Shown here piece by piece: positions 36,800 to 52,000 of a DNA stretch of 64,000 nt. The notes below the pieces were generated by a model that was given only the letters and a program-made list of their open reading frames with translations, did no database searches and had not been told where the DNA came from. Position numbers and translations under genes: made by a program. Within the stretch, counting starts at the first letter, position 1; every line of letters begins with the position of its first letter. Source of the DNA: Phymorhynchus buccinoides (taxonomy: Eukaryota; Mollusca; Gastropoda; Neogastropoda; Raphitomidae); the NCBI GenBank assembly GCA_017654935.2, contig CM065687.1:24555139-24619138 (forward strand). The letters are read 5' to 3'.

Positions 36800-39046
36800 T
36801 GTCACAGTGAGAAATGGAATTCAGGGGGATTCGGAATCCCACTAGTGGAGATTGGAATTCCGATTTGCCCTAGGGCAAATCAGAATTCCGATCACAACTG
36901 GAAAAATTCCAGTGAACATCGGAATTCTGATTTGCCCTAGTGGAAATTAGAATCAACAAGCTAGTGGAAATTGGAATTCTGATTTCCACTAGGCTATTTG
37001 AGAATCAAATTAAAACAAAGCGAAATGAACTTGAATATGATGGTTTTAAATGATTTTGTTTGTTTTTTCTTTGCTGTTCTTTTATTATAAATAATAAATG
37101 TGATTATTTAGACCGTCTTGTTTTTCCTTTGCTGATTTTGTATTATTAGATGAATAAATAATTAATAACATCTGAAGAAAGAAACATAAATTTTTATTTT
37201 AAGTGAAATAAGTGACACTCGTAAACATAAAAAAGGTAAAGTTCTTGTACCCTGTTGGTCGTAGGGACAGTGAAATGTTAGAGATTCACCGCATCTAGGA
37301 CACGGCATGATGGATGGTGGAGCCCATCCCTCTCCTTACACCAACTCTAATCACAAAATACGATTTTTCCGTCAATAAATTCCACCAATATTTTCTCTCG
37401 CGGATAATACACTTGATACTTGGCGGTGTAATGTAGGTGGGAATCCGTGTGTGTGACCGCATAACGCCGTCAAAACCTACACACACACCCACACCCACAC
37501 CCACACACGAATGAGCAAGTGAGCACGTTTATTTTAAAAAGTGGAATTTTCATTGACATGATTTGTGTTCAATTATATGAGGACCTTTCTGTGCTACTGA
37601 TTTTTTCCCCCAAAGGTTGTCAGTTTAAGCAGCATCATTGTTTTGAAGTTGTTATTTCGTGACGTGAGTTTAATTCAGCCGACAAATGTTTTTCTCTGTT
37701 TAGCCTTCAGGACTTATTCACAGCTGTGTCAGTTTACCATGGAGGAACAAAAGAAGGTGTTTTATAATTTGCTTGAAAGACATATTAGTAGATTGAGTGA
37801 GAAGAAAAGGAAAGCATTTTGTATTTCTCAGGAAAAATACAAGATAGAAGCATGTTTGAGCTTACGAAAAGGTGCAGCATGCCCAGACGGTTCCAAATTT
37901 AAATTCAATTGCTCGCAAACTTTTAAGCTGGAGAAGATTGGTTAACAAAATATTGTGTATTGCAAAAAGAGCAACCAACCCATCGTGACCAAAGAGAATC
38001 TTTTTGATACCATTTCGAATTGCCACGATAATGTTGGACATTCACGGCGAGACAGAACGTGGTCAGAAGTCAAAGCAAATTTTGCAGGAATCAAATGGGA
38101 GGTCATTGACATATTTCTGCGAACTTGTCAAAAATGTCAGAAACGCCAACCGTCCAAGAACCCCACAGCTGGAATGCCCATGATCAACCTTACCTTCTTG
38201 CTACGGGTTCAAATTGACTTGATCGACTTTCGAAGTCGACCTGATGGTGAATACAACTGGGTTTTACATGCACGTGACCATTTCACTAAATTTAGCTGGG
38301 CATATCCATTAAAAACAAAATGTGCACCAGAAGTGGCTGCTCGTCTTTTGAAACAGGCTGGAAACAGGCTGGCAGACAGTTGCCTCAATGTCTGCCAAGC
38401 CTACTGTGTGCAAATGTAAGGGTGACTGTGTGACCAAGAAGTGTTGCTGCCGAAAAGCGGGCATTGGGTGTGGCACAAAATGTCATCCTGATTATGTAAA
38501 AATACATTGTGATGTCAATTGTCAGAAGTCTTTTTTTCCTGAAATTAATGCCGTTCATTTATGCATAAAAGCAGTTTGTTCTCCAAATTTCGTTCTTGTG
38601 TGCAGGATCTTGCAGGAAAGTACAGTGTGTGCACGCACTCGTTTAAATCGAAACAGTCTTAATTTCTGCATTTTAAATGTGCGTATTTAAACTATTTTAT
38701 TTTCAAATTTCACTTATAAAATTTTCGTATATTTTTATCTGATTGTTATCATTTCTTTGTAATAAATAATGTTTTCATTATTTATTTTGTATTTTTATAA
38801 ATCTGTGTGTGAGTCTATGTGTTCATTTTGCTTTATTGTCATTGCATTTTCTTAATCCACTAGTGTTTTCCTATAACTATGATCTCCACTAGTGGAAATC
38901 AGAATTCCAATTTCGACTAGCTTGTTGATTCTAATTTCCACTAGGGCAAATCAGAATTCTGATGTTCACTGGAATTTTTCCAGTTGCGATCGGAATTCCA
39001 CTAGTGGGATTCCGAATCCCCCTGAATTCCAATTATCACTGTGACA
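36800..39046 (+). mobile_element. Ginger-like DNA transposon with integrase remnant
   Basis: 2247 bp, bounded by TGTCACAGTGA inverted ends within ~165-bp imperfect terminal repeats and flanked by CATA target duplications (36796-36799, 39047-39050). Plus-strand coding runs from about 37740 to 38400. There is a premature TAA at 37943, then an H2C2-type region (H near HDNVGH, CQKCQ) and the first integrase catalytic Asp (QIDLIDF). The reading frame then breaks before the second Asp and Glu. A Cys-rich segment (CKCKGDCVTKKCCC) follows at about 38400. It is an internally deleted relative of Ginger/KRBA2-type integrases in intron 6B. Confidence 0.8.
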
Positions 39047-39050
39047 CATA

Positions 39051-41190
39051 TATACACATATAGAATTGTTTAAAACCTTTTTGTCCCTATGTCCTTGGAA
39101 GCGAACATTAAAAATCAAAACCAGTTACATTAACTTGGTGTTTGATCTATGTTCATAAAAAAACCATAAAGAGTGCTAGCCTAGTTTTTCCTCCTTATTA
39201 GGGAGGCAACGGCAGAACCCAACCGAAGACAGCTGTTTCGAGACATATATGTACATATGTGTAGGGGAAAGTCTCCAAACGCTGAACGGGTGCCTATATC
39301 TGAACAGGTCGATTTGGGCCCAAGGGATGTAAAACTCACCAATTTTTCGACAGAGGAGCAAAGAGTAGCTTCCCTTGAGTACAAATACGAAGCAACATGG
39401 CTGCATGTGGCAGCAAAAGGAAACGGTAAGGATTTGTTTTATTTTGGCTCTTTTGTTCTAATTTTTCCTTTCAGGAATGTTAGAGGCCCAGCCAAATCAC
39501 ACCGTTGGTGACATAAACAATATATATGTTGTAATTATGCACCTTATTTTAACCAAATCACAGTGTATTTGCACGTGTTTATTCCCTCCTTTAAACGTAA
39601 GATGAACGTTTGCAAGTATATATCAGAATCCTATATCAGAACACCAAGAGGTACCTAATACCGAACACTATGTGTGTGTGTGTTTGATATCAGAATCCTA
39701 TATCCGAACACCAAGAGGTGCCTTATACCGAACACTGTGTGTGTGTGTGTGTGTGTGTGTGATTTATTATTAACTCCATCACCCCCCCCCCTCTCTCTCT
39801 CTGTGTGAACATATGTTCAGATATTAGATCTGTTGTGTTCGGATTTAGGGATCAAGGTTCCTTATACCGAACATTTTTGCCGTTTTTTTAAAGTCTGCCA
39901 GTTTTGATCTGAGCAAAGATTTTGCAATTTTCTTTTTGTTTGTGACACGATTTGTGTGTGCTTTAATAAATGATTGCTCAACTGAAGCAGGTTTTGTTGT
40001 TTTAGAGCAGTGAGAGCGTTTTGTCCTTAAGTGTTCGCTTTTTGGTACATGCAAGTCAAAATGAAAATCAAAACGCTGTCACACTGCAAACTTCAAACAT
40101 GTTAGACTGCGATTTGGTTTTTCCAGTGCTACTCTACTGAAAAACTGTTAATTTATAATAAAGTACTTTCATTGAGAGACATAGTTTTGCATGGATCTGT
40201 AAAAGGGCATGTTTGCATCAATCAACAAACCAAACAATCTCAGAGACAGCCAGTCAGTCAGCCGAAAAGCAGACAAACAAGCAAGAGAGCAAGCACCACA
40301 TCCACCCAAACAGACCAACCGACAGACAGGCAGACAAACAGACTAGCATCCATCCATCTATCTATCCAAACAGACAGACAGATAACTAAAAACAAATGAC
40401 GTTGTCCTTAAGTGTCTCATCCCAGGAATGAATGAAAATCCGTTTAACGTCCTCTGGTCTGAAACAGACACATATGGGACATTAGTAGATATAAAGATGA
40501 TGGGAACGATCCTGGAGGCAATGCCCGGAGGCAGTGCAACTCCAGGAAAGTCCCGAATTTTTAACGATACAGATTTTTTTTTCCCCAGGAACTCGTGCCG
40601 ATTGCTTTTATCTCCAAAACCCGGAAACCCCAGAAAGCCTTAAGTTTTTCGGCACTCCAAAATCCGGAAGCCACAAATTTTGGCACTCCAAAAGCCGGAT
40701 TTCTGGCGTATGCCAGAAAATTAGCACCTCGAGTTATGACTCCATTTGTTTGTTTGAAGCGCAGTCATGCGCAGGAGTTATAGATGAATGTCCCATCGAA
40801 ACTACGAAATATACATTTTCTGAAACAAATTTAATAAAAATCCGTGAAGCTTTCCTGTCAAGTTTAAAAAAAGACCAATAAAACGAGATGGCCCAAAATG
40901 TGTTTGAACAGCAGTCGAGAGTAGCTTTAAATTCAATTAATAGATTTTTTTAGTTTTTTTGTGCGTCAAGTTCTGAACTTCTACAATTGAAATCTGTTCA
41001 AAATATTATAGGCCCTACTGTTAAATGCATACAAACAGACAAACAACGGCAAAACACATAGCTTCCTTGTAGGAAGTAATGCTTTTTCGAGAACAATTCT
41101 AGCTGAGCAGACAAAAGCAAAAGTGTAACACCCGCGGCGGAGATACAGGACAAAGAAAGAGAAGAAAAGAAAAGAAATGAAGATTCGAAC
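39051..41190. other. Rest of intron 6 of gene B, no gene recognised
   Basis: Contains a duplicated ~70-bp segment (39620-39745, TATATCAGAACACCAAGAGG repeats), a CAGACAGACA tract near 40310-40380, and a dispersed-repeat start GAATGAAAATCCGTTTAACG near 40430 (a relative is at 43760). No exon was seen. Confidence 0.5.
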
Positions 41191-41325
41191 CTCGGCCTTT
41201 AACCAGTTTGACCATTTCGGGGTGAGGAAATATTTGACCCCCTCCCCTCCGTCCGTCAAGAGAGCTCCGTTAATGACCAGCACAATGAGCACCATGTACA
41301 TGATTAGCATGTTGAAGACCATGAT
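41191..41325 (-). CDS. Gene B exon 6: TM5 and extracellular loop 3
   Basis: 135 nt, phase 0 to phase 0. The acceptor is GTGACTCACAG and the donor GAG/GTTCGA. It encodes IMVFNMLIMYMVLIVLVING, then DGGEGVKYFLTPKW and LKAE. The family pattern G-(I/V)-x-Y-(Y/F)-L-x-P is clear. The acceptor plus the first ~40 nt are repeated many times upstream (41326-42620). Confidence 0.93.
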
Positions 41326-41466
41326 CTGTGAGTCACAGAGAGATCAGCATCATCATCATCAGCAGCAGCATCATCATCATCATCAGCATCATCATCATTA
41401 TCATCACAATGAACACCATGTACATGATGAGCATGTTGAAGATCATGATCTGTGTGTCACAGAGAG

Positions 41467-41500
<34 letters not shown>

Positions 41501-41754
41501 CAATGAGCACCATGTACATGAAAAGCACGTTGAAGATCATGATCTGTGTATCACAGAGAGATCATCATCATCATCAGCAGCAGCATCATCATCACAACGA
41601 GCACCATGTACATGAAAAGCACGTTGAAGATCATGATCTGTGTATCACAGAGAGATCATCATCGTCATCATCATCATCATCATCATCATCATCACAATGA
41701 GCACCATGTACATGATGAGCATGTTGAAGATCATGATCTGTGTGTCACAGAGAG

Positions 41755-41794
<40 letters not shown>

Positions 41795-42005
41795 CAATGA
41801 GCACCATGTACATGATGAGCATGTTGAAGATCATGATCTGTGTGTCACAGAGAGATCATCATCATCATCATCATCATCATCTTCATCATCACCATCACCA
41901 CAATGAGCACCATGTACATGATGAGCATGTTGAAGATCATGATCTGTGAGTCACAGAGAGATCATCATCATCATCATCATCACAATGAGCACCATGTACA
42001 TATTA
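41326..42005 (-). repeat. Exon-6B 3'-splice-site array
   Basis: Seven units spaced about 94-110 bp. Each has on the minus strand the acceptor (GTGACACACAG or GTGACTCACAG), the first ~40 nt of exon 6 and an (ATG)n-type spacer. Confidence 0.9.
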
Positions 42006-42583
42006 TGATTGATTAGTGTTTGTGTGTGAGGTGTGTGTGTGTGTGAGAGGGGGGGGGGGGCGTTTTATTGCAGAAATCTTGTAAAAAATGTATTTACAAT
42101 TATTTTATGATTCGTATTTTGTATGTAGAATGTCTACGTCTTGTAAACTTTAAATGCTTGTAAATGAGGTAGGAGGGTGTTTTTGCAAAATTTGTCTATT
42201 ATAATTAGTCATGTAATTGGTATGTCGATGTCAGTATGATTTTATTTCAAGTTGCAGTATTGTATTCAAACTTGATTGAGAATGTGAATGTGGTCTCTAT
42301 GTTTCTTCTTAGAATGTTCATATTGTAAATATTTTACTATTGTATAATTAATTGTGTGTGAGTGTGTATGCGCATGCATGTGTGTGTATGTGCGCGCGCG
42401 CGCGCGCGTGTGTGTGTGTAAGGAAGTAAGAGAACGTTGCGTGCAAGCATCGTGCTTATTTTACTTTCTAATGATTAATTATTTGTTTGCCTTTAATGTT
42501 CTTGTTATCAATGTAAAGCGCACTGAACTCATGTGAGAAAGAGCGCTATATAAATTCCCATTATTATTATTATTATTATTATT
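42006..42583. mobile_element. Retroelement 3' fragment inserted in the exon-6 array
   Basis: Breaks one array unit. It ends with AAGAGCGCTATATAAAT and (ATT)n, a tail resembling that of the L2-like fragment at 5.1 kb. No coding sequence remains. Confidence 0.6.
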
Positions 42584-43425
<842 letters not shown>

Positions 43426-43459
43426 ATAAACAGTTCCATGAGCTTGATTAACGTGCTGA

Positions 43460-45198
<1,739 letters not shown>

Positions 45199-45419
45199 GA
45201 TGAAAAAAGATAATCTCATTAACGCATGATCAATACAGAGACACAGAAAGAGAAAGAAAGATTCATGCAGACAGATAGACAAACAGACAGCAGACAGGTA
45301 GAGTATTGCTGATGCGCAGCATGTCTCTAGTTATATTAGCAAGAGCTATAAAAAAGACAGACAGTCAGATTGACAGACAGACAGTCACACAGACAGTCAG
45401 ACAGACAGACAGACACGAC

Positions 45420-45540
45420 CTTGCCGAGGTGCAGCACATCTTTGGCCAGTGCCAGAAACACCAGGGTCCAGATGATGAACAGACAGCCCACCAGCTTGGG
45501 CTGGAGTGGACCCACCCCTCCTTTCCCCTCAATGTTCTCT
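45420..45540 (-). CDS. Gene B exon 5: end of EL2 and TM4
   Basis: 121 nt, phase 2 to phase 0. The acceptor is GGTTGCAG. It encodes ENIEGKGGVGPLQPKLVG, then TM4 and KDVLHLGK, equivalent to the family's K-G-x-x-S-x-GK. The donor is AAG/GTCGTG with C at +3, which is unusual, and gene A has the same. The predicted phase is nevertheless confirmed by exon 6. Confidence 0.92.
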
Positions 45541-45846
45541 CTGCAACCACACACAGCACAGACACACATTCGCGCACAGACACACACATGCCACACGCAC
45601 GCACGCGCATAATTATATGCATACACACGCGCGTGTCAACGCGCACATACAAACAAATGACACACACTCACATACACACACACACACACACCTCCCATTC
45701 CCCACCTTCTGACATGATACGGGCAGAAGGCCTGTCGTTAAATTGTTTGGCTTGACTTGACTTGACAGATAGACAGATAGAGAGTCAGAGAGACACAAAG
45801 ACAGAGACATACAGCCAGGGCACTATGACAAAGACGTGGTCCTCAC

Positions 45847-46009
45847 ATCCAGTACTCGTAGGAAGAGAATCGGTAGGTGTGGTTCGTGGCGACTCTCATG
45901 GCCGTGGCATTCCAGACACCCAGCTCCTCCCAGGACACACTGGAATAGCAGCTGCCGTTGGCCATCTTCACCTCCTGGTCGCCCTTGCAGGACTTGACGA
46001 AGATGCAGT
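45847..46009 (-). CDS. Gene B exon 4: extracellular loop 2
   Basis: 163 nt, phase 1 to phase 2. The acceptor is TCTTTCAG and the donor GGAT/GTGAGG. It encodes DCIFVKSCKGDQEVKMANGS and onward to SSYEYW. It holds the second EL2 cysteines and three N-glycosylation sequons (NGS, NAT, NHT). Its first 21 nt plus acceptor are the source of the 63-bp array that fills the intron before it. It is nearly identical to exon 4A. Confidence 0.94.
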
Positions 46010-49000
46010 CTGAAAGACAACGACACTTACATGACTTCACGAAGATACAGTCTGAAAGACAACGACACTTACACGCAGACTTCAGGAAGATAGACTTACA
46101 TATTCCTGATCGCCCTTATATGACTTCACGATAATGCAATATGCAGACGAAGATGCAGTCTGCACACGACACTTACACACAGACTTCACGAAGATGCAGT
46201 CTGAAAGACAACCGACTTCATCAATGTATATTCATTATCGCCCTTGCAGAACTTCACGAAGATGCAGTCTGAAATACAACGAATCTTATGGACAGACTTC
46301 ACGAAGATGCAGTCTGAAAGACAACTGACCTTACATAATTACTGATGACTCTTACAGGACTTCACGAAGAACCAGTCTGAAGAACTGACCTTACATAATG
46401 ACTGATGACTCTTACAGGACTTCCTGAAGATCCAGTCTGAAGGACAACTGACCATACATAATGACTGATGACTCTTACAGGACTTCACGAAGAACCAGTC
46501 TGAAGGACAACTGACCTTACATAATGACATGACTCTTACAGGACTTCACGAAGAACCAGTCTGAAGGACAACTGACCTTACATAATGACTGATGACTCTT
46601 ACAGGACTTCACGAAGAACCAGTCTGAAGGACAACTGACCTTACATAATGACTGATGACTCTTACAGGACTTCACGAAGATCCAGTCTGAAGGACAACTG
46701 ACCTTACATAATGACTGATGACTCTTACAGGACTTCACGAAGATCCAGTCTGAAGGACAACTGACCTTACATAATGACTGATGACTCTTACAGGACTTCA
46801 CGAAGATCCAGTCTGAAGGACAACTGACCATACATAATGACTGATGACTCTTACAGGACTTCACGAAGAACCAGTCTGAAGGACAACTGACCTTCACGAA
46901 GAACCAGTCTGAAGGACAACTGACCTTACATAATGACTGATGACTCTTACAGGACTTCACGAAGATCCAGTCTGAAGGACAACTGACCATACATAATGAC
47001 TGATGACTCTTACAGGACTTCACGAAGAACCAGTCTGAAAGACAACTGACCTTACATAATTACTGATGACTCTTACAGGACTTCACGAAGAACCAGTCTG
47101 AAAGACAACTGACCTTACATAATTACTGATGACTCTTACAGGACTTCCTGAAGATCCAGTCTGAAGGACAACTGACCTTACATAATGACTGATGACTCTT
47201 ACAGGACTTCACGAAGAACCAGTCTGAAAGACAACTGACCTTACATAATGACTGATGACTCTTACAGGACTTCCTGAAGATCCAGTCTGAAGGACAACTG
47301 ACCTTACATAATGACTGATGACTCTTACAGGACTTCACGAAGAACCAGTCTGAAGGACAACTGACCTTACATAATGACTGATGACTCTTACAGGACTTCA
47401 CGAAGATCCAGTCTGAAGGACAACTGACCATACATAATGACTGATGACTCTTACAGGACTTCCTGAAGATCCAGTATGAAGGACAACTGACCTTACATAA
47501 TGACTGATGACTCTTACAGGACTTCACGAAGAACCAGTCTGAAGGACAACTGACCTTACATAATTACTGATGACTCTTACAGGACTTCACGAAGAACCAG
47601 TCTGAAGGACAACTGACCTTACATAATTACTGATGACTCTTACAGGACTTCACGAAGAACCAGTCTGAAGGACAACTGACCTTACATAATGACTGATGAC
47701 TCTTACAGGACTTCACGAAGAACCAGTCTGAAGGACAACTGACCTTACATAATGACTGATGACTCTTACAGGACTTCACAAAGAACCAGTCTGAAGGACA
47801 ACTGACCATACATAATGACTGATGACTCTTACAGGACTTCACGAAGAACCAGTCTGAAGGACAACTGACCTTACATAATTACTGATGACTCTTACAGGAC
47901 TTCACGAAGAACCAGTCTGAAGGACAACTGACCTTACATAATTACTGATGACTCTTACAGGACTTCCTGAAGATCCAGTCTACAACTGACCTTACATAAT
48001 GACTGATGACTCTTACATGACTTCCTGAAGATCCAGTCTACAACTGACTATACATAATTACTGATGACTCTTACATGACTTCACGAAGATCCAGTCTACA
48101 ACTGACCTTACATAATGACTGATGACTCTTACAGGACTTCACGAAGAACCAGTCTGAAGGACAACTGACCTTACATAATGACTGATGACTCTTACAGGAC
48201 TTCACGAAGATCCAGTCTGAAGGACAACTGACCTTACATAATGACTGATGACTCTTACAGGACTTCACGAAGATCCAGTCTGAAGGACAACTGACCTTAC
48301 ATAATGACTGATGACTCTTACAGGACTTCACGAAGATCCAGTCTGAAGGACAACTGACCTTACATAATGACTGATGACTCTTACAGGACTTCACGAAGAA
48401 CCAGTCTGAAGGACAACTGACCTTACATAATGACTGATGACTCTTACAGGACTTCCTGAAGATCCAGTCTGAAGGACAACTGACCTTACATAATGACTGA
48501 TGACTCTTACAGGACTTCACGAAGAACCAGTCTGAAGGACAACTGACCTTACATAATGACTGATGACTCTTACAGGACTTCCTGAAGATCCAGTCTGAAG
48601 GACAACTGACCTTACATAATGACTGATGACTCTTACAGGACTTCACGAAGAACCAGTCTGAAGGACAACTGACCTTACATAATGACTGATGACTCTTACA
48701 GGACTTCCTGAAGATCCAGTCTGAAGGACAACTGACCTTACATAATGACTGATGACTCTTACAGGACTTCACGAAGAACCAGTCTGAAGGACAACTGACC
48801 TTACATAATGACTGATGACTCTTACATGACTTCCTGAAGATCCAGTCTGAAGGACAACTGACCTTACATAATGACTGATGACTCTTACAGGACTTCACGA
48901 AGAACCAGTCTGAAGGACAACTGACCTTACATAATGACTGATGACTCTTACATGACTTCCTGAAGATCCAGTCTGAAGGACAACTGACCTTACATAATGA

Positions 49001-52000
49001 CTGATGACTCTTACAGGACTTCACGAAGAACCAGTCTGAAGGACAACTGACCTTACATAATGACTGATGACTCTTACAGGACTTCCTGAAGATCCAGTCT
49101 GAAGGACAACTGACCTTACATAATGACTGATGACTCTTACAGGACTTCACGAAGAACCAGTCTGAAAGACAACTGACCTTACATAATGACTGATGACTCT
49201 TACAGGACTTCACGAAGAACCAGTCTGAAGGACAACTGACCTTACATAATGACTGATGACTCTTACAGGACTTCACGAAGATCCAGTCTGAAGGACAACT
49301 GACCTTACATAATGACTGATGACTCTTACAGGACTTCACGAAGAACCAGTCTGAAAGACAACTGACCTTACATAATTACTGATGACTCTTACAGGACTTC
49401 ACGAAGAACCAGTCTGAAAGACAACTGACCTTACATAATTACTGATGACTCTTACAGGACTTCCTGAAGATCCAGTCTGAAGGACAACTGACCATACATA
49501 ATGACTGATGACTCTTACAGGACTTCACGAAGAACCAGTCTGAAAGACAACTGACCTTACATAATGACTGATGACTCTTACAGGACTTCCTGAAGATCCA
49601 GTCTGAAGGACAACTGACCTTACATAATGACTGATGACTCTTACAGGACTTCACGAAGAACCAGTCTGAAGGACAACTGACCTTACATAATGACTGATGA
49701 CTCTTACAGGACTTCACGAAGAACCAGTCTGAAGGACAACTGACCTTACATAATGACTGATGACTCTTACAGGACTTCACGAAGAACCAGTCTGAAAGAC
49801 AACTGACCTTACATAATTACTGATGACTCTTACAGGACTTCACGAAGAACCAGTCTGAAAGACAACTGACCTTACATAATTACTGATGACTCTTACAGGA
49901 CTTCCTGAAGATCCAGTCTGAAGGACAACTGACCATACATAATGACTGATGACTCTTACAGGACTTCACGAAGAACCAGTCTGAAAGACAACTGACCTTA
50001 CATAATGACTGATGACTCTTACAGGACTTCACGAAGAACCAGTCTGAAGGACAACTGACCTTACATAATGACTGATGACTCTTACAGGACTTCACGAAGA
50101 TCCAGTCTGAAGGACAACTGACCATACATAATGACTGATGACTCTTACAGGACTTCACGAAGAACCAGTCTGAAAGACAACTGACCTTACATAATTACTG
50201 ATGACTCTTACAGGACTTCACGAAGAACCAGTCTGAAAGACAACTGACCTTACATAATTACTGATGACTCTTACAGGACTTCCTGAAGATCCAGTCTGAA
50301 GGACAACTGACCATACATAATGACTGATGACTCTTACAGGACTTCACGAAGAACCAGTCTGAAAGACAACTGACCTTACATAATGACTGATGACTCTTAC
50401 AGGACTTCCTGAAGATCCAGTCTGAAGGACAACTGACCATACATAATGACTGATGACTCTTACAGGACTTCCTGAAGATCCAGTATGAAGGACAACTGAC
50501 CTTACATAATGACTGATGACTCTTACAGGACTTCCTGAAGATCCAGTATGAAGGACAACTGACCTTACATAATGACTGATGACTCTTACAGGACTTCACG
50601 AAGAACCAGTCTGAAGGACAACTGACCTTACATAATGACTGATGACTCTTACAGGACTTCACGAAGAACCAGTCTGAAGGACAACTGACCTTACATAATT
50701 ACTGATGACTCTTACAGGACTTCACGAAGATCCAGTCTGAAGGACAACTGACCTTACATAATGACTGATGACTCTTACAGGACTTCACGAAGAACCAGTC
50801 TGAAGGACAACTGACCTTACATAATGACTGATGACTCTTACAGGACTTCACGAAGAACCAGTCTGAAGGACAACTGACCTTACATAATGACTGATGACTC
50901 TTACAGGACTTCACGAAGAACCAGTCTGAAGGACAACTGACCATACATAATGACTGATGACTCTTACAGGACTTCACGAAGAACCAGTCTGAAGGACAAC
51001 TGACCTTACATAATTACTGATGACTCTTACAGGACTTCACGAAGAACCAGTCTGAAGGACAACTGACCTTACATAATTACTGATGACTCTTACAGGACTT
51101 CCTGAAGATCCAGTCTACAACTGACCTTACATAATGACTGATGACTCTTACATGACTTCCTGAAGATCCAGTCTGAAGGACAACTGACCTTACATAATGA
51201 CTGATGACTCTTACAGGACTTCACGAAGAACCAGTCTGAAGGACAACTGACCTTACATAATGACTGATGACTCTTACATGACTTCCTGAAGATCCAGTCT
51301 GAAGGACAACTGACCTTACATAATGACTGATGACTCTTACAGGACTTCACGAAGAACCAGTCTGAAGGACAACTGACCTTACATAATGACTGATGACTCT
51401 TACAGGACTTCCTGAAGATCCAGTCTGAAGGACAACTGACCTTACATAATGACTGATGACTCTTACAGGACTTCACGAAGAACCAGTCTGAAGGACAACT
51501 GACCTTACATAATGACTGATGACTCTTACATGACTTCCTGAAGATCCAGTCTGAAGGACAACTGACCTTACATAATGACTGATGACTCTTACAGGACTTC
51601 ACGAAGAACCAGTCTGAAGGACAACTGACCTTACATAATGACTGATGACTCTTACATGACTTCCTGAAGATCCAGTCTGAAGGACAACTGACCTTACATA
51701 ATGACTGATGACTCTTACAGGACTTCACGAAGAACCAGTCTGAAGGACAACTGACCTTACATAATGACTGATGACTCTTACAGGACTTCCTGAAGATCCA
51801 GTCTGAAGGACAACTGACCTTACATAATGACTGATGACTCTTACAGGACTTCACGAAGAACCAGTCTGAAAGACAACTGACCTTACATAATGACTGATGA
51901 CTCTTACAGGACTTCACGAAGAACCAGTCTGAAGGACAACTGACCTTACATAATGACTGATGACTCTTACAGGACTTCACGAAGATCCAGTCTGAAGGAC

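Noticed and set aside
48071..49339. 422-codon minus-strand frame of 21-residue repeats (KSCKSHQSLCKVSCPSDWFF...)
   Set aside because: The frame is open only because the 63-bp period is a multiple of three and the unit happens to lack stops. It runs across the splice-like sites, other array parts are interrupted by TAA variants, and there is no start or domain context.
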